A stretch of 64,000 nucleotides of DNA from Gymnopus androsaceus JB14 (Eukaryota; Basidiomycota; Agaricomycetes; Agaricales; Omphalotaceae): positions 1 through 64,000 of the forward strand of contig ML769708.1 in the NCBI GenBank assembly GCA_009733575.1. The letters run 5' to 3'. The notes beneath the pieces are model-generated. The model ran no database searches. It was given only the letters and a program-made list of their open reading frames with translations, and was not told the DNA's origin. Shown here piece by piece: positions 35,201 through 45,961 of this stretch; positions within the stretch are counted from its first letter, which is position 1; each line of letters starts with the position of its first letter. Position numbers and translations under genes: made by a program.

Positions 35201-36000
35201 CATGGTGGCACATGGAGCTTCCATTTAATGGTGTCCTCATCTTCCTCATCATTTTCCTCATCCATGTCATTTTCATCTAACATGGTGGCAACAACTGCAG
35301 CTTGTGTGTTACTATGTGGATCATTGATATCAATCCAATTTATATACGGATTTTCACAGTCCTCTTCTCCTAATATGTCCAGTGAAGATTCCCATGGTAA
35401 ATCCTGCTCAAGTTGAAGTTCGTCAGCTCCTGCTTCAACAAGTTGTATTTTACAGGTTCTGTTGGCACAGATCTCTGGACACCTGGTGAATGCCCATTCC
35501 CCTGATTGCCAGTCAATTTCAGGATTATGTTTATGGAGATAAGAGTAGCCAATCATCATATCTTTGTCCCCTAACTGGGTGACATAAAGATACTGTACTG
35601 TTTTATGTGTACCAATTTGCAGGTATGCACAGACATACTCTTTAATGTCTCCAGAAACATTGAGTGTTCCATCCGCATTCTTTAAAACATACGGTGTTGC
35701 CAACTTATTTGTTACCAGGTGGTTTCTTTCAACAAACGATTTGTTGATGAAATTTGTTGTTGCTCCAGAGTCAACCAGAGCCTCGGCCTGCACTTTCATA
35801 CCATATACCCAAAGTGTAACTAGAAGTTTAAATGACATTTTCTTGTTGCAAGCAATATTATTTACACAAGATTCTAGTACTACTTTATCTGATTTATTAT
35901 CAGGGCTGACAGGTATACTACTTCCACACTGTAGATCGCAGACAATCTCCTCTACAGTGCATCTGGAAAATCCACTTCGGATTGTTGACTTCTTGCCCAT
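32237..36000 (-). pseudogene. Gypsy pol polyprotein: protease, RT, RNase H, integrase, chromodomain
   Basis: Protease motif ALVDSGATTNFIN at about 35770. RT blocks include KKHDGGLRPCMDYRALND, IFTKIDLRWGYNN and, at the active site, a stop in place of Tyr before LDDILIFG (TAA 34637-34639). RNase H begins near FRLATDASDFAVGAVL. Integrase has the H-H-C-C zinc motif (IHHDLPSAGH..CDMCQR) and D-D-E residues in ISIDLITQLP, ISDRGTQFAAEVF and QTDGQTERVNQ. The C-terminus holds a chromodomain (WEVEKILQHRV...YLVRWKGF). Other stops are TGA at 34043-34045, 33923-33925 and 33539-33541. One A is missing from an A-run near 35175, shifting frame before the RT. Integrase plus chromodomain is open from 33538 to the end. 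Pol overlaps gag in the -1 frame at 35952-36000. Confidence 0.88.
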
Positions 36001-37433
36001 CTGGGTCGACTCGTCAGTCTTGAAGGTCCCGCCTGCACCTCATCGATTTGTGCAGTTGTCCCCTTTGCGGCGGACTTGGGTTCAACTATCTCGGGGATGC
36101 TTGCAGTGTTGACATTGAGAATTCCAGCTGGGGTATCTGGCTTCTCTAAGTCTAGTTCATTGAGAAATTCCAACAAACGGGTTTTGAGGGTCCTTGGTCC
36201 AGGGCCCCCTTGTGTAGATTGTCCTCCTTTATTTCCTTGTCCATATGCTGATGGAGTTGATGAAGAAGGTTTGAAAACAGGTCACTTGCCTTCATTACAA
36301 GGCTTGTCATAACAATCAGAAGTATTGTGAGTTTTTGCCTTTGTTTTAAAGCCTTTTCCAGCGCATATTTGGCAATGTCTCTTTTTTGATTCCTGTGAAT
36401 TGACCTGTTCAGGGGCTTTGCCCTTGCTCTTTTTTGCCATATCTATCTCCATTGCATTTGGATCATTATTGCCATTGCTTTTGGTGTTATTGCTAGTGCC
36501 AAAGATAGAACTCTTAGTCTTCTCTGGGTATAAGGCTTTGTATGCAGTAAGAAGAAGCTCCAAGTATTCTTCCCAAACTTCTGGTGTCTTTCCAGAAATT
36601 TCCAGTATAATGAGTGCATTTTGCAACTCTGGAGAAATGATACTGCGCAGCTTGTCAATGTGGATTTTATCCTCATATTCAACAATGCGTGCAAGAGTGC
36701 AATATTGTTCTGCATACTTGATGAAATCTTTATTAGCCAAAGCCTTGTTATTCCAGAGTGCTGTAAGTTCATTTTTAGCTCCTTCTTTATCATCTCAGCG
36801 ACCATAGATGGCATTTAGCTCATCAACAAATTTGCTCCATGCACCCAAGTCTTTTCCCTGCCTATTGTCATCAAAGTATTTTCTCATGTATGTTGTAGCA
36901 GGTGAACGCAAGCGGGTAAGTGCAGTTACAATCTTTTGGTGATCTGTAACAATGCCTGATAAGGAACAGTACAAGGCTACTTGATTCAACCAATCTTCCA
37001 AAGACATTTTATTAACTGTCCCAGAAAAGGTTGGTGGTTCAGGAACCTTAAGGCCTCTGAAGGGACCAGCACCAGAGTCAGCAGGGAGTCTGTCCAGCTG
37101 AGCCTTATAAGCTCGGAGCAGCTCTGCTTGAGTTTCTACTATCTGGCAAAGGCTTTTGACTTCCTCCTTTAGAGCCTCCTGAGTATGAATGGTTGTGGTA
37201 AATGTCTCATTCATGAACTCAGTGATTCCAGTGACGTTTAGGTCAATGTAATTCTTGACTGTTGCAGTTGTGGTCTCATGGGCATTACAGAATAATTGCC
37301 CCACTTGGTTTTGCTTATCAACAGAGTCAAAGCCAATAACTGACATGTCTACTCCAGCTGAGACATGACATGCCCAGTTATTGACATCTTCAATGATGGC
37401 AGTGTTGGGTTGGTATGGTGTGTAGGAGGCCAT
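35952..37433 (-). pseudogene. Gypsy gag
   Basis: Structural capsid/nucleocapsid protein beginning MASYTPYQPNTAIIEDVNNW. It has the retrotransposon-gag core (LKVPEPPTFSGTVNKMSLED, FDDNRQGKDLGAWSKFVDEL, NNKALANKDFIKYAEQYC) and a zinc-knuckle-like CQICAGKGFKTKAKTHNTSD followed by C. A single reading frame runs to TAG at 35952-35954 apart from two TGA codons at 36795-36797 and 36282-36284. The end overlaps the -1 pol frame around GGATTTTCC, which is compatible with translational frameshifting, though no canonical slippery heptamer is seen. Confidence 0.82.
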
Positions 37434-37525
37434 TTCTGCTCGCCTTAATTAGCCAATTGTTTACGATGAATAAAAGAAGTGGAATAAAAATAAAATGCGT
37501 TGCCAGTTACATGCCAGAATTTGTT

Positions 37526-39352
37526 TTATGGTAAGGTAATATCCAGATCATCCAGCTCCTCGCAGACTTCTAGAAATCTATCTGCTAAGTTTACAAATGA
37601 TACTCTTCCAATCTTCTTCAAAGCTCCACTCAGCCCTCTCCATTGAGCATTTGTCATAGTATGCCCAATGGTATCCAATTTTTCTTCTAACTTCTCCAAG
37701 TGTTGGTACCAATTCCACAACCTAATTCCCATTTCCTGAGGAACAGTAATGGGAAGTCCAAAGTGGCTCCTCTGAGCTTCTGCATTCAACCTTTTAAAGA
37801 TGGGCTGAAGTCTAATGAGAGTGGCAAGAAGGTTGGGTTTAAGCTCCTCAATGCAGAGCTTGGTCGCAGGTGGTGAAACCCGCAGGTACCCACAGGTACA
37901 TTCACCAAAATACCTGCGGGTTTTTGGCACCCGCGGATGGTCACTATCCATGGGTACGGGTGTCCACAGGTACAGGTATGAGTTTTGATGGAATTGCAGA
38001 TACCCGCAGGTTACCTGCACTACCTGCTGACTTGATATCAATTAAATTTTAATGTATAAAATGGCATAATTTTAATAGAGATGTCATTTTACATGATAAG
38101 TATGTCTTAGTACTTACTAGTATCAGGATTAGTATCAGCAATAGACTCTAATAGTAAGAACTAATCCATAGTACTAGTTCAAATACCAATGCCAATAGGT
38201 CTAAACTATGAAGTATTTAGTATTTACTGCCAATGTCAGCACTTTCATCCAAGTAAGTACAACTAACTACTGTTAATTAGAAGTAGATTTATCAGGAACT
38301 ACTACTTGACTACTACAGTATACTAGTGAGGGAGCAACAATACTTCTTAAAAGTAAACAGCATTAATATTGATACTTACTTGTAAGTAACTACTACAGTC
38401 ATCACTCAATTAGAGGTTGATAAGTACCTTGATAAGTACTTGGTAAGTATGGTAGTGGAATACATTACTTTGTAGTAATTGGGTAACAGAGGTTGTTCTA
38501 CTAGACCAATTGTATCCAAACTTAGGAGTTAAGCTGAAGGGATGTAGAAGAATGAAAGAAAATTGTTAAAAAGATGGATAGAAGAAATTATGGAGAAGAA
38601 GAGTGTTATATTCATATGAATGAAGTCTACTAACACATAGTAACTAAGTATAGTAAGTCTAAGTATAGTAAGTCCAAGTACTAGTACTCTACTAGTTTAA
38701 TACCATTAGTATCTATTTTACATTCATTATATAAATATCTATTATACAAATGTATACCATATTTACTGTACTAATGTAACCTCACAGGTACCTGTGACAT
38801 CCACGGGTACCTGCATGAAAAATACCCGCGGGTAACGGGTATTTTAAGCGCCGGGTTTCCACGGGTACAGGTATGGACTCCAAGATAATGAATACCTGCG
38901 GGTACAGGTACAGGTAACCCGCGGATAGTACTCGTACCAATCTCTGCCTCAATGCGAGTCAGGAGCTTGGATTTATGGAGTTTAAGGGTACGACGGATAG
39001 GTGGAGGAATATGGATAGGAGATGATTATGCTGGTGGATCAGAGATTCTGTCGATGAGTGGGATTGGTGGATCACTCAAGCACTCTTCCAGGGTTCTGCT
39101 TTCCAGTGTTAAACAAGAAAGGAGAGACAGAGTTTCCCTTTCCTGCTGGTGATAGGAAGCAAGCTCTATCCTCTGCTCTAAGGTAAGTGGTGGCATGTAG
39201 GAGAGGTCAAAGGTAACTGGATATTTTTGATATCTGGGTGCTCCAACTTTTTTGAATTTGGCCCTGTTAGCCTTGGATGGTTCAATGACCTCATAAAGGC
39301 CAGTTGACTTGTCCATTGCAAGGACAGCACCTCGTGGTATTTTTGGCATGAT
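37526..39352 (-). pseudogene. Gene of unknown function split by a hAT-type MITE
   Basis: The 5' part starts MPKIPRGAVLAMDKSTGLYE just after a 3' splice-like TTTAACAG, so more exons may lie upstream to about 39620. It continues YPVTFDLSYMPPLTLEQRIE and ends at KLLTRIEAEIG by the element. The 3' part resumes after the element with ELKPNLLATLIRLQPIFKRL and closes at EELDDLDITLP and TAA/TAG-type stop at 37526. Removing the element and one copy of its 8-bp duplication restores an open frame (LTRIE joins ELKPN), so the insertion is real and split one gene. A TAA after ISDPPA near 39027 may be a further defect or intron. Product unknown; soluble and helix-rich. It ends 92 bp before gypsy gag and could be linked to that element. 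Confidence 0.5.
37854..38946. mobile_element. 1,093-bp hAT-type MITE with perfect 8-bp target duplication
   Basis: Ends are CAGAGCTTGGTCG and, inverted, CAGAGATTGGTACG. The 8-base duplication CCTCAATG flanks both sides exactly (37846-37853 and 38947-38954). CAGAG-type ends with 8-bp duplications are characteristic of hAT transposons. Subterminal regions are packed with ACCCGCGGGTA / CAGGTACCTGT words in both orientations; the AT-rich core (38050-38770) is rich in TACTAGTA. No transposase is encoded, so it is non-autonomous. Confidence 0.8.
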
Positions 39353-39626
39353 AACTGTTAAACAAATGGCATAAGTACAATGTCCCTGTTTCAGCAGACA
39401 AGGTACAAGAAGGAAAAAAGTCCTAGTGGTGTTGTGTGTCTTGATGGTCTTCATTGTCAATGGGTAGGGGATCTCTACATGCTCCCTTCTTGTAGCAAAT
39501 GGGTTTGGAAGTTGTATTGCACAACATCCTATACTTGCACAAGTCTGAGTGCTGTCAGTACCATAAGGCTGAGCTCCAGGCAGAACTTGTTTATACACTG
39601 CATAAAGCAATGAAAGCAAGTAACCC

Positions 39627-41006
39627 CTAACTGCCTAGGGTAGGATGTTCCTTGACATCAACATCATGGTCAGCATCCTCCTCCTCCTCCTGGCCATCGT
39701 CTGTCTGATGCTCGTTTTCAGACTCTACAGCCTCAAAGTCAATGAACATGTTGTCAACCAGGGCGTCCTCGCTAGGGTCGAAAAGACGCAGGCTCGGCGA
39801 GAAACTGTGAACCCCGACTTGCTGTAAAAAGAAAAAAAAATATCAGTAAAAGGAGAAGAAAAGGGGAAAGATAGGAGTACTCACTGAAAGACCCACATCC
39901 TGAGAACCAAGGAAGAAGAACAATGAAGTCAGAAAAAGTAACTTCACAGACAAAGGAAATGGAACTTACCTCGACAAGGTCGCTAATAAAAATGGCCTCC
40001 TCGGGAAAGAGCTCGTCTTGGTCAAGCCCAGAGACACTCAGCTCAAAGTCAACTGCAAACTTATGATAATTGATAAGACCCCCCAAGATAAGCTTGGAAG
40101 GCATCACAACAGGGCTCGACAGCCCGGGAATCTATATCGAGACAAAAATAAAATAGTCAGAAATCGAGGTAGACCTAAAAAATTGACAAAAGGGGCTTAC
40201 CTCATCGCCACCAATAAAGGTGTAAGTCAAAATGGGCTCCTCAATGAACCACTCCGTCTTATACCATTGGAGGTCCTTCCGAGCATACTGGCCCAACATC
40301 TGCGTACAGAGCCGCTGGACGCGGACCAAGTGGTAGCCATGTATTTGCTATATTGGCTTTATAGGCAACCTAGAAGAAGGGAGAAATAAGCAGAAAACCA
40401 CAAAGAAAGGTTAAAAGGACAGACTTACCATTCTGGGAGAGTGCTTATCAAAGAATGCGACCCAATCTGCCACCAAGATCTCCAGTTCCTCATGCTTAGA
40501 CTGGTATTCAGCACAGGCAAAGATACCCTGCAAAAATACAGTCCACAAGAACCAGAACAAGATGAGCCAAGTGTCTTCTTACGGGAAAACAGAGGTGATG
40601 GTCAGCCGAGATTGGCCAAAATCAGTTAAAGAGAAAAAGCTTACCAGTCAGAGGTAGCGAGACGATCTTGCTATTCTCGACAATTTTGCAAAGACTGGAA
40701 GGAGGCTTGGTGACTGGGGTTGCTGAGGATGAACCTCAAGACGGCCCAGCAGCACCACGAGCCCCAACACAAGCAGCAGGAAGGGTCGAGGATGAGAGTC
40801 CTGACCGACCAGGGCCAGTCAAACAAGAAGTTTGACCAGACGTCGAGGCGCGCTGAGTCTCGATAACAGGGACCACTGCGGCAGTACAACAATGAGCCCT
40901 CAATGAAGAAGAAGAAGCAGCGGTGTTCACAGACTTAGAGAGTGCTGGAGAAGGTTGAAATTCATTGTCAGTACCGACAAAAGGTTTCGAAGTAACCTGT
41001 CTGGAC
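39627..41006 (-). pseudogene. Multi-exon gene of unknown function with one premature TGA
   Basis: Start MSRQVTSKPFVGTDNEFQPS; exon 1 is Ser/Ala-rich. Following exons read GIFACAEYQSKHEELEILVA, ANTWLPLGPRPAALYA-like sequence joined to LQWYKTEWFIEEPILTYTFI, IPGLSSPVVMPSKLILGGLI with KFAVDFELSVSGLDQDELFP, then an acidic end (EDALVDNMFIDFEAVESENE...EEEEDADHDVDV) to TAG at 39627-39629. Six or so introns of 50-100 bases have canonical GTAAGT/GTAAGC donors and YAG acceptors and keep frame. One TGA at 40736-40738 interrupts exon 1 between PS and GSSSATPVTKP. I do not recognise the family; the acidic tail and splicing resemble host-like genes spread in Agaricomycetes. Possibly a recently silenced host gene. 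Confidence 0.5.
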
Positions 41007-42875
41007 ATCGTAGGAACAGTGTACAAAGGTGTAGGAATAAAAAATGGGAAGTTTGGGACTTACGAGCTCAAAATCCCGCACCTCTTATACTCGAAAAGAA
41101 TAACCTACGTGATTAAGGCACGATAAAAGGAAGATAAAATATTTTTCAGGAAGACAGCGCGATTCCAAAAGGGAGTGACGCGTCTTACCAGTTGTGGTGT
41201 CTGGAAAAGACATATCATGCGAGGAAGCACTTCTCGCGGAAAAGATGTACCTCGATCAAAGTCCTATGCGCGGTATGGTGTAGCAAGGCAAGCTTGTTGG
41301 ATAACAAGTTGCTGACCGAGGCAGATAAATGAGCCCACATACCAGTTATACTAGGCTAGGTCATTGAAGGATATACCCAAGGGATCAAAGTCTTAACGAG
41401 GCATCGCTTCTGCGATCAGCTCACCGAGGAGTCTAAATGACACTCAAGTTTATTAAACGAAGCAGGGTGGACCAAGATGAGGAAGTACCCTAACAGGTAC
41501 CCTCAAAGTTGATGCTTGCTGGAAAGCGCCCAGGCGGATAGCCGTGGCAGTCCAACGTGGCCACATGACCCACTTGCTGTAGCTACTTCTAGAGCACAGA
41601 AGGACCAAGGAGTGTTTCTATCTGAGCCTCAGTGTTTTACCGGGATCCATATGCTACCAGGCATCTAGACTCGAGACCACGCGGAACTAGGGATAATAAC
41701 CAGTCTCCCATTGGCAAGGAAAAACATAGAAATACTTCTGAGGGCTGTTCTACTAAAGGAACTGGCAAGCCTTGTAAAAAAGGCAAATGACTTGAGTTGA
41801 TTCAGACCAAAATCCCAAAGGTCAACCCAATCGAGGAAGACAAACAAACGAGGCAGGAAAACATCGAGGCAAAACCATAGTATACACGCATATATGCACA
41901 TTATTTATCTTTTTCTATTTTACTTACTCTGTTTCATCCTATCTCGCTCAGTTTCTCTCATTTTCCTATTTTATTATATCTCACTCAGTATATAAACGTA
42001 GCTATTCTATCTCGGAATAACAAGTTAGACTTGATACCTGAAATGCAGTTCTATCTTAGGACCTGGAGTGATTCGTACAAGCTCAGACGCGTCTGCATCA
42101 TCCTCTGCAACCTTTGAAATGGGTGGCCTTCTTGTAACCTTGATAATACTGAGGCAATTCATTCTACTTCCCAGCTAGTAAGTCGAGCATTCCTGGTTTT
42201 CATCTCAAAGAGAGGTCACATCAGTCTTAGGACCCCAGGTGGAGCCTAACGTGCACACCTCAATGAGCCCATTGTTGATTAGGAAAGGTCTTGGACCCAA
42301 GTGTTGGCTTGGTCTAGTTTTAGGGAGGAAGCTTCTCAGAGTGTTACCTAGCTTTACCAACAGATTCTACCCCTTGCCCACTCTTCGCTGAGTGTGTTGA
42401 AAATGCCTACTCAAGTGACTTGCGCGGCGGTCATATAAGCTTGTTAGGTAACTCGTGGGAATCCCTGAGAGTTGGAGTATCATTGCGCGGCAACATAAAG
42501 GCTCCCGAGATATGCAAAGTTGTTTGTTGAGTCGGCGCACTTGACCCGTGCTTTGGTGTTTCACCGCGGATACGCAAAGTCGTTTTTTGAGTTAGCGTAC
42601 TTGACCCGTGCTTTGGTGTTTGCTTTCCACTCGATTGGTTGAGCGCGTCATCGTACGTTAGTTGGCTTTTCAAAACCTCCCTCCAAATATAAAACCTTGT
42701 TCATCTCGCACTATCTGTGTCAACTGTCAAGTGCTTTTCTCTTTGAATCAATTAGTAGTCGAGGGAACCTTTGACAACCTCCTTCCTTGCATTAAATTAA
42801 ACCTTTTGGATTGTATCTGATTGGGGTGATTGTTGTTTGGTTGGTTTTCATACCTAGCACAAATCTAACTCATCA
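41007..42875. other. Gene-free stretch with a 60-bp duplication
   Basis: No gene recognised. 42509-42561 and 42569-42621 are direct copies (GATATGCAAAGTTGTTTGTT...ACTTGACCCGTGCTTTGGTG). A TATAAAA box at about 42689 and a pyrimidine leader are promoter-like for the plus strand but lead to no clear gene. Confidence 0.4.
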
Positions 42876-43055
42876 CCATGCATCACTATATTTTGTTGGC
42901 CATGGAATCCATGCACTACGATATTTTGTAGTCCATGGAATCCATGCACTACTATATTTTGTAGTCCAGGAATCCATGCATCACTATATTTTGTAGTCCG
43001 TGGAATCCATGCACTACTATATTTTGTAGTCCATGGAATCCATGCACTACTATAT
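42876..43055. repeat. 33-bp satellite array A (about five units)
   Basis: Unit CATGGAATCCATGCACTACT..ATATTTTGTAGTC, 33 bases with one 32-base unit; contains the palindrome CATGGAATCCATG. Related to array B at 47665. Confidence 0.75.
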
Positions 43056-43579
43056 TTACTAGTGCATATAAATTTGGGGAAGTGCCCCAGGAGGATTGTC
43101 TCCCACTACAATTTCAGCTCCCCAATGAGCTCAATGATGCTTTATATTATTATGTTGAGGTTTGCTATGCATTTCTATTCCCAATTCTTTTCTCAATTAT
43201 TTTTCCATCCTAGTGATTTATCTATCATTGCGGCTGACAGTGCAGTCACAAGCACCAACGTTCCACACATGTTGGTCACTCAAAAAAGTTCTTCCCTCCA
43301 CTCTCACTTCTCTACCTGCCCAACTCAAACTCTGTCTGAAGGATATTCTGCCTACACCATTTTCCTGTCTATCTCAACTTCATCACTTACCTTTATGCAA
43401 ACACTTCCAAACCAATTGCACCACACTTCTCCCTCAACAACAATCACTGCTACGACCAATCACTCTATCCCCTCAGCTGTTGCTTCCTGCACTCCCAACC
43501 GCCTTCCAGCTCATCCAGAAACCTGAAAGCCTAAGACCAATGCTGTTAACCAGGCCAATTCCTTTCGGACCATCTACAT

Positions 43580-43857
43580 GCATGGGAAACTCCATTCTCA
43601 ATTGAGAAACCTCTTGCTAATTCCTCCATCTACCCTCCTGAGATCATTGAACTGGGCAACAAGGCTACGTTTGCTGGCCTTGCAGATTCAACCAAACAGT
43701 CCTATGGTGCGGGTCCTTTTAGATGGAATCAATTCTGCGACAGGATGTCCATTCCCGAAAGTCTTTGCATGCCTGCTGATGATACACTCATTATTGATTT
43801 CATTGGTTTCCACATGGGCAATCAATCAGTGTGGGAGTGTGGCTTGCCTTGCTGGTA
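43580..43857 (+). pseudogene. Tyrosine recombinase, N-terminal (core-binding) fragment
   Basis: In one frame it reads PPEIIELGNKATFAGLADST, QSYGAGPFRWNQFCDRMSIP and ESLCMPADDTLIIDFIGFHM, closely like the core-binding domain of fungal DIRS/Crypton-type recombinases (SNYGAGLLRF..FCD...IPE..RMPAS). The frame stops at CGLPCW and the catalytic half is missing. It lies on the same strand as the DIRS-like relic at 29-31.7 kb, from which it may have been separated by later insertions; this is not shown. The Ser/Thr/Pro-rich stretch at 43240-43530 upstream could be its leader. Confidence 0.55.
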
Positions 43858-44319
43858 GCTGCACACCCTTTATAACCGTTTAACTATACTTCAGTTATTA
43901 TTATATCTTCCGCCTACAATACACGCTACTACAATACTATTTTGATTAGTTACACTTTGATCCAGAACCGTTACATATTTCTTTCTTTCTTTCTTTTTGA
44001 CCATCACCATCTCCCTCACACTATACTTTCTTGTCTGACAACACAGTTAACTGCAGCGTTCAATGTGGTAGTTAATCCACTTCTTTCAAATTCTTCCAAT
44101 GTTCAGCCACCTTATGTTTACTTCTGTTCCGATTCCTCAACACTTCAACAACAATGCACTATCTTTTTCAACTGATGCTTACAACCTTTCCAACAATGCC
44201 TTGGACCAGGACCACTGTAGGAAGGATTGGGTAGGATTATTGGGCAGACAGTACAGTATGTTATTATACTTATCCTTTCAACTTCTACATTCCTATTCTA
44301 TTTCATTGATCATTATTCC
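43858..44319. other. Gene-free gap with TTTC microsatellite
   Basis: 43979-43997 is a (TTTC)n run. No coding signal seen. Confidence 0.35.
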
Positions 44320-44693
44320 CATCAGGAAAAACTGTTTGGGCCTTGGATGGCCTGAAGTTAACCTCAAGGTAACTCAAAGACACCTAGGTTGCCTAGGTTC
44401 CTTTAGGATGACCTAGGTTGCCTAGGTTCCTTTAGGATGACCTAGGAATTAGGGGGTGGACTTTTGACAACCTGAGTCACCTGAGAAAACCTGAGAAAAC
44501 CTGAGAAAACCTGAGATAACCTGAGGAAACCCGGAAGAACCCTGGGGAAACCTCAGGCAGCCTGAGATAGTCCTAGGTAACCTAGGAGGCCTAGGCTGCC
44601 TAGGCCATCCCAAGTCCAGCCCCTGTAACCTAGGAGGCTTAGGTTACCTAGGCTATCCTTGGCCCAGACCATTTTTCCTGATGTCTTTCATTA
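44320..44693. mobile_element. CATCAG-ended foldback MITE, copy 2
   Basis: Ends CATCAGGAAAAACTGTTTGG and, inverted, CATCAGGAAAAATGGTCTGG. Interior of CCTGAGAAAA repeats and CCTAGG words; arms more diverged than in copy 1 at 16081. Confidence 0.7.
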
Positions 44694-45505
44694 TATATAT
44701 CAAATTATTCTACAAGTTCCCGATTAACATGTACGACGTCGGGCAGTGCAAGAGTATGTGCGGCTGCCCGAGTCAAATATGAATGTGTACTTTCCAGTTG
44801 AGAATTTTATCTCCCCTTTTGTGCAACTCTCATTGTATGTATTGTGAACTCAAAATTGTTGCATGGACAATTCGTGTAAGTTGAGTGAACTTTTCTGATC
44901 ATTACTAACTATTCTACCTCTTAGGCTACTCCTTGTTCTACTCACCCTTGGTAGATGCTCCTCCCCTGGACCAACAACCACGCATACACAGGTCAACAGA
45001 ACCATTTAGTTATATTAAACATATACCTACACCTTATATAAGCTGGGGGCCTTGTCTGTAAGGTCCCCAGATCAGTTATTTTGCTAATACATCGGTCTCT
45101 CTCTCTCTCTCATCTCTACCAAACTTTCCATTTAACACCGAATCATCAAATTCTATCCGCGCCAAGACCTAAGCTTTAATATAAGCTTGAACCTTTCCAA
45201 CCAGACCACTACAAATTATAGTTGAGCCCATCCGCTCCCATTAACACCCATAATAATTGTCATTATTATAACAGTCACCATACACTCGCACCTCTTAAAA
45301 CACCTTAAACACACATTTGTGTTCTACGCACACATATCTGCCCAGCAGTTTTCCGTTAGCACCTGTTCCGAATCCAATCAAACTCCTTCCAAACTGGTAA
45401 AATGGTCCAACAATTACATTTCTCAATTTTTGAGAAGCCAACGCAACACACTCTAACATAATAACTGATCTCCTCCCACCTCCAGTTATGTCTACGTAGA
45501 CCACA
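44694..45505 (+). other. LTR-like promoter region
   Basis: TATATAAG box at 45035-45042 followed by GGGGGCCTTGTCTGTAAGG, a (CT)n run at 45100-45113 and AT-rich sequence, then the gag-like start at 45506. This is what a retroelement LTR/leader looks like, but I could not find a second LTR copy in the window. Confidence 0.35.
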
Positions 45506-45961
45506 ATGGAGACTGAGACTCAGTCAAACAGTCAATCCCATGCACAATCAGTGCCAAATTCACCTATACATCATGTATACACACCACAAGGTCATTGGTG
45601 TATGAATTCCAATGGACCCACTAGTCCAGCAGGGTTCAATACCCCTGGACAACCTTTAGGGTCAATGCCAAATCAAGATCCACCACCACACATTGCTCAA
45701 CAATGATTGGTCAGTGGTCCAACTAATGTACCAAGACCCACATGTTCACCTCAGGGATGGGCAATCCAACCAATCTGTAATCCACCTAATTCACCCAGCA
45801 CTCCCGCATACAATCCTGAATGTATGTTAGCTGCAGAGCTGCACAATGTAATTATTGCTGGGGAAAACCAAGTGGGTAATCCATTTGACCCTCTACCTGC
45901 ATACCACAGGGAATCTGACCCTGAACCACCTCAATCCATTGTGATAGCTTCTTTCTTTTGA
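45506..45961 (+). pseudogene. Gag-like N-terminal fragment of an unidentified retroelement
   Basis: METETQSNSQSHAQSVPNSP opens a Pro/Asn/Gln-rich protein that continues through TGA at 45704-45706 into NPPNSPSTPAYNPECMLAAE and ends DPEPPQSIVIASFF. No structured domain or zinc knuckle is seen. Position behind an LTR-like leader and composition suggest a gag N-terminus; a low-complexity host protein is the alternative. Confidence 0.3.

Larger units (their letters stand above)
31711..37433 (-). mobile_element. Ty3/gypsy chromovirus, 3' LTR kept, 5' LTR not found
   Basis: Minus-strand element with gag, protease, RT, RNase H, integrase and chromodomain in gypsy order, then a polypurine tract (GAAGAGGGGG, 32229-32238) and an LTR starting TGTCACAG at 32225. 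The 5' LTR should lie to the right of the gag start (37433), but only 92 bp separate gag from the end of another gene. The 5' end therefore seems truncated. Possible flank duplication ATCTT at 31706-31710 cannot be paired. Confidence 0.85.

Noticed and set aside
42876..43055. CRISPR-like array
   Set aside because: A eukaryotic contig with 33-bp units repeated without unique spacers; it is a plain satellite.
45100..45113. CT microsatellite as a functional pyrimidine tract
   Set aside because: Could belong to a leader, but nothing beyond the short run supports a function.
44694..45505. Complete LTR retrotransposon starting here
   Set aside because: Only a promoter-like leader and a gag-like N-terminus are seen; no second LTR, RT or integrase follows.
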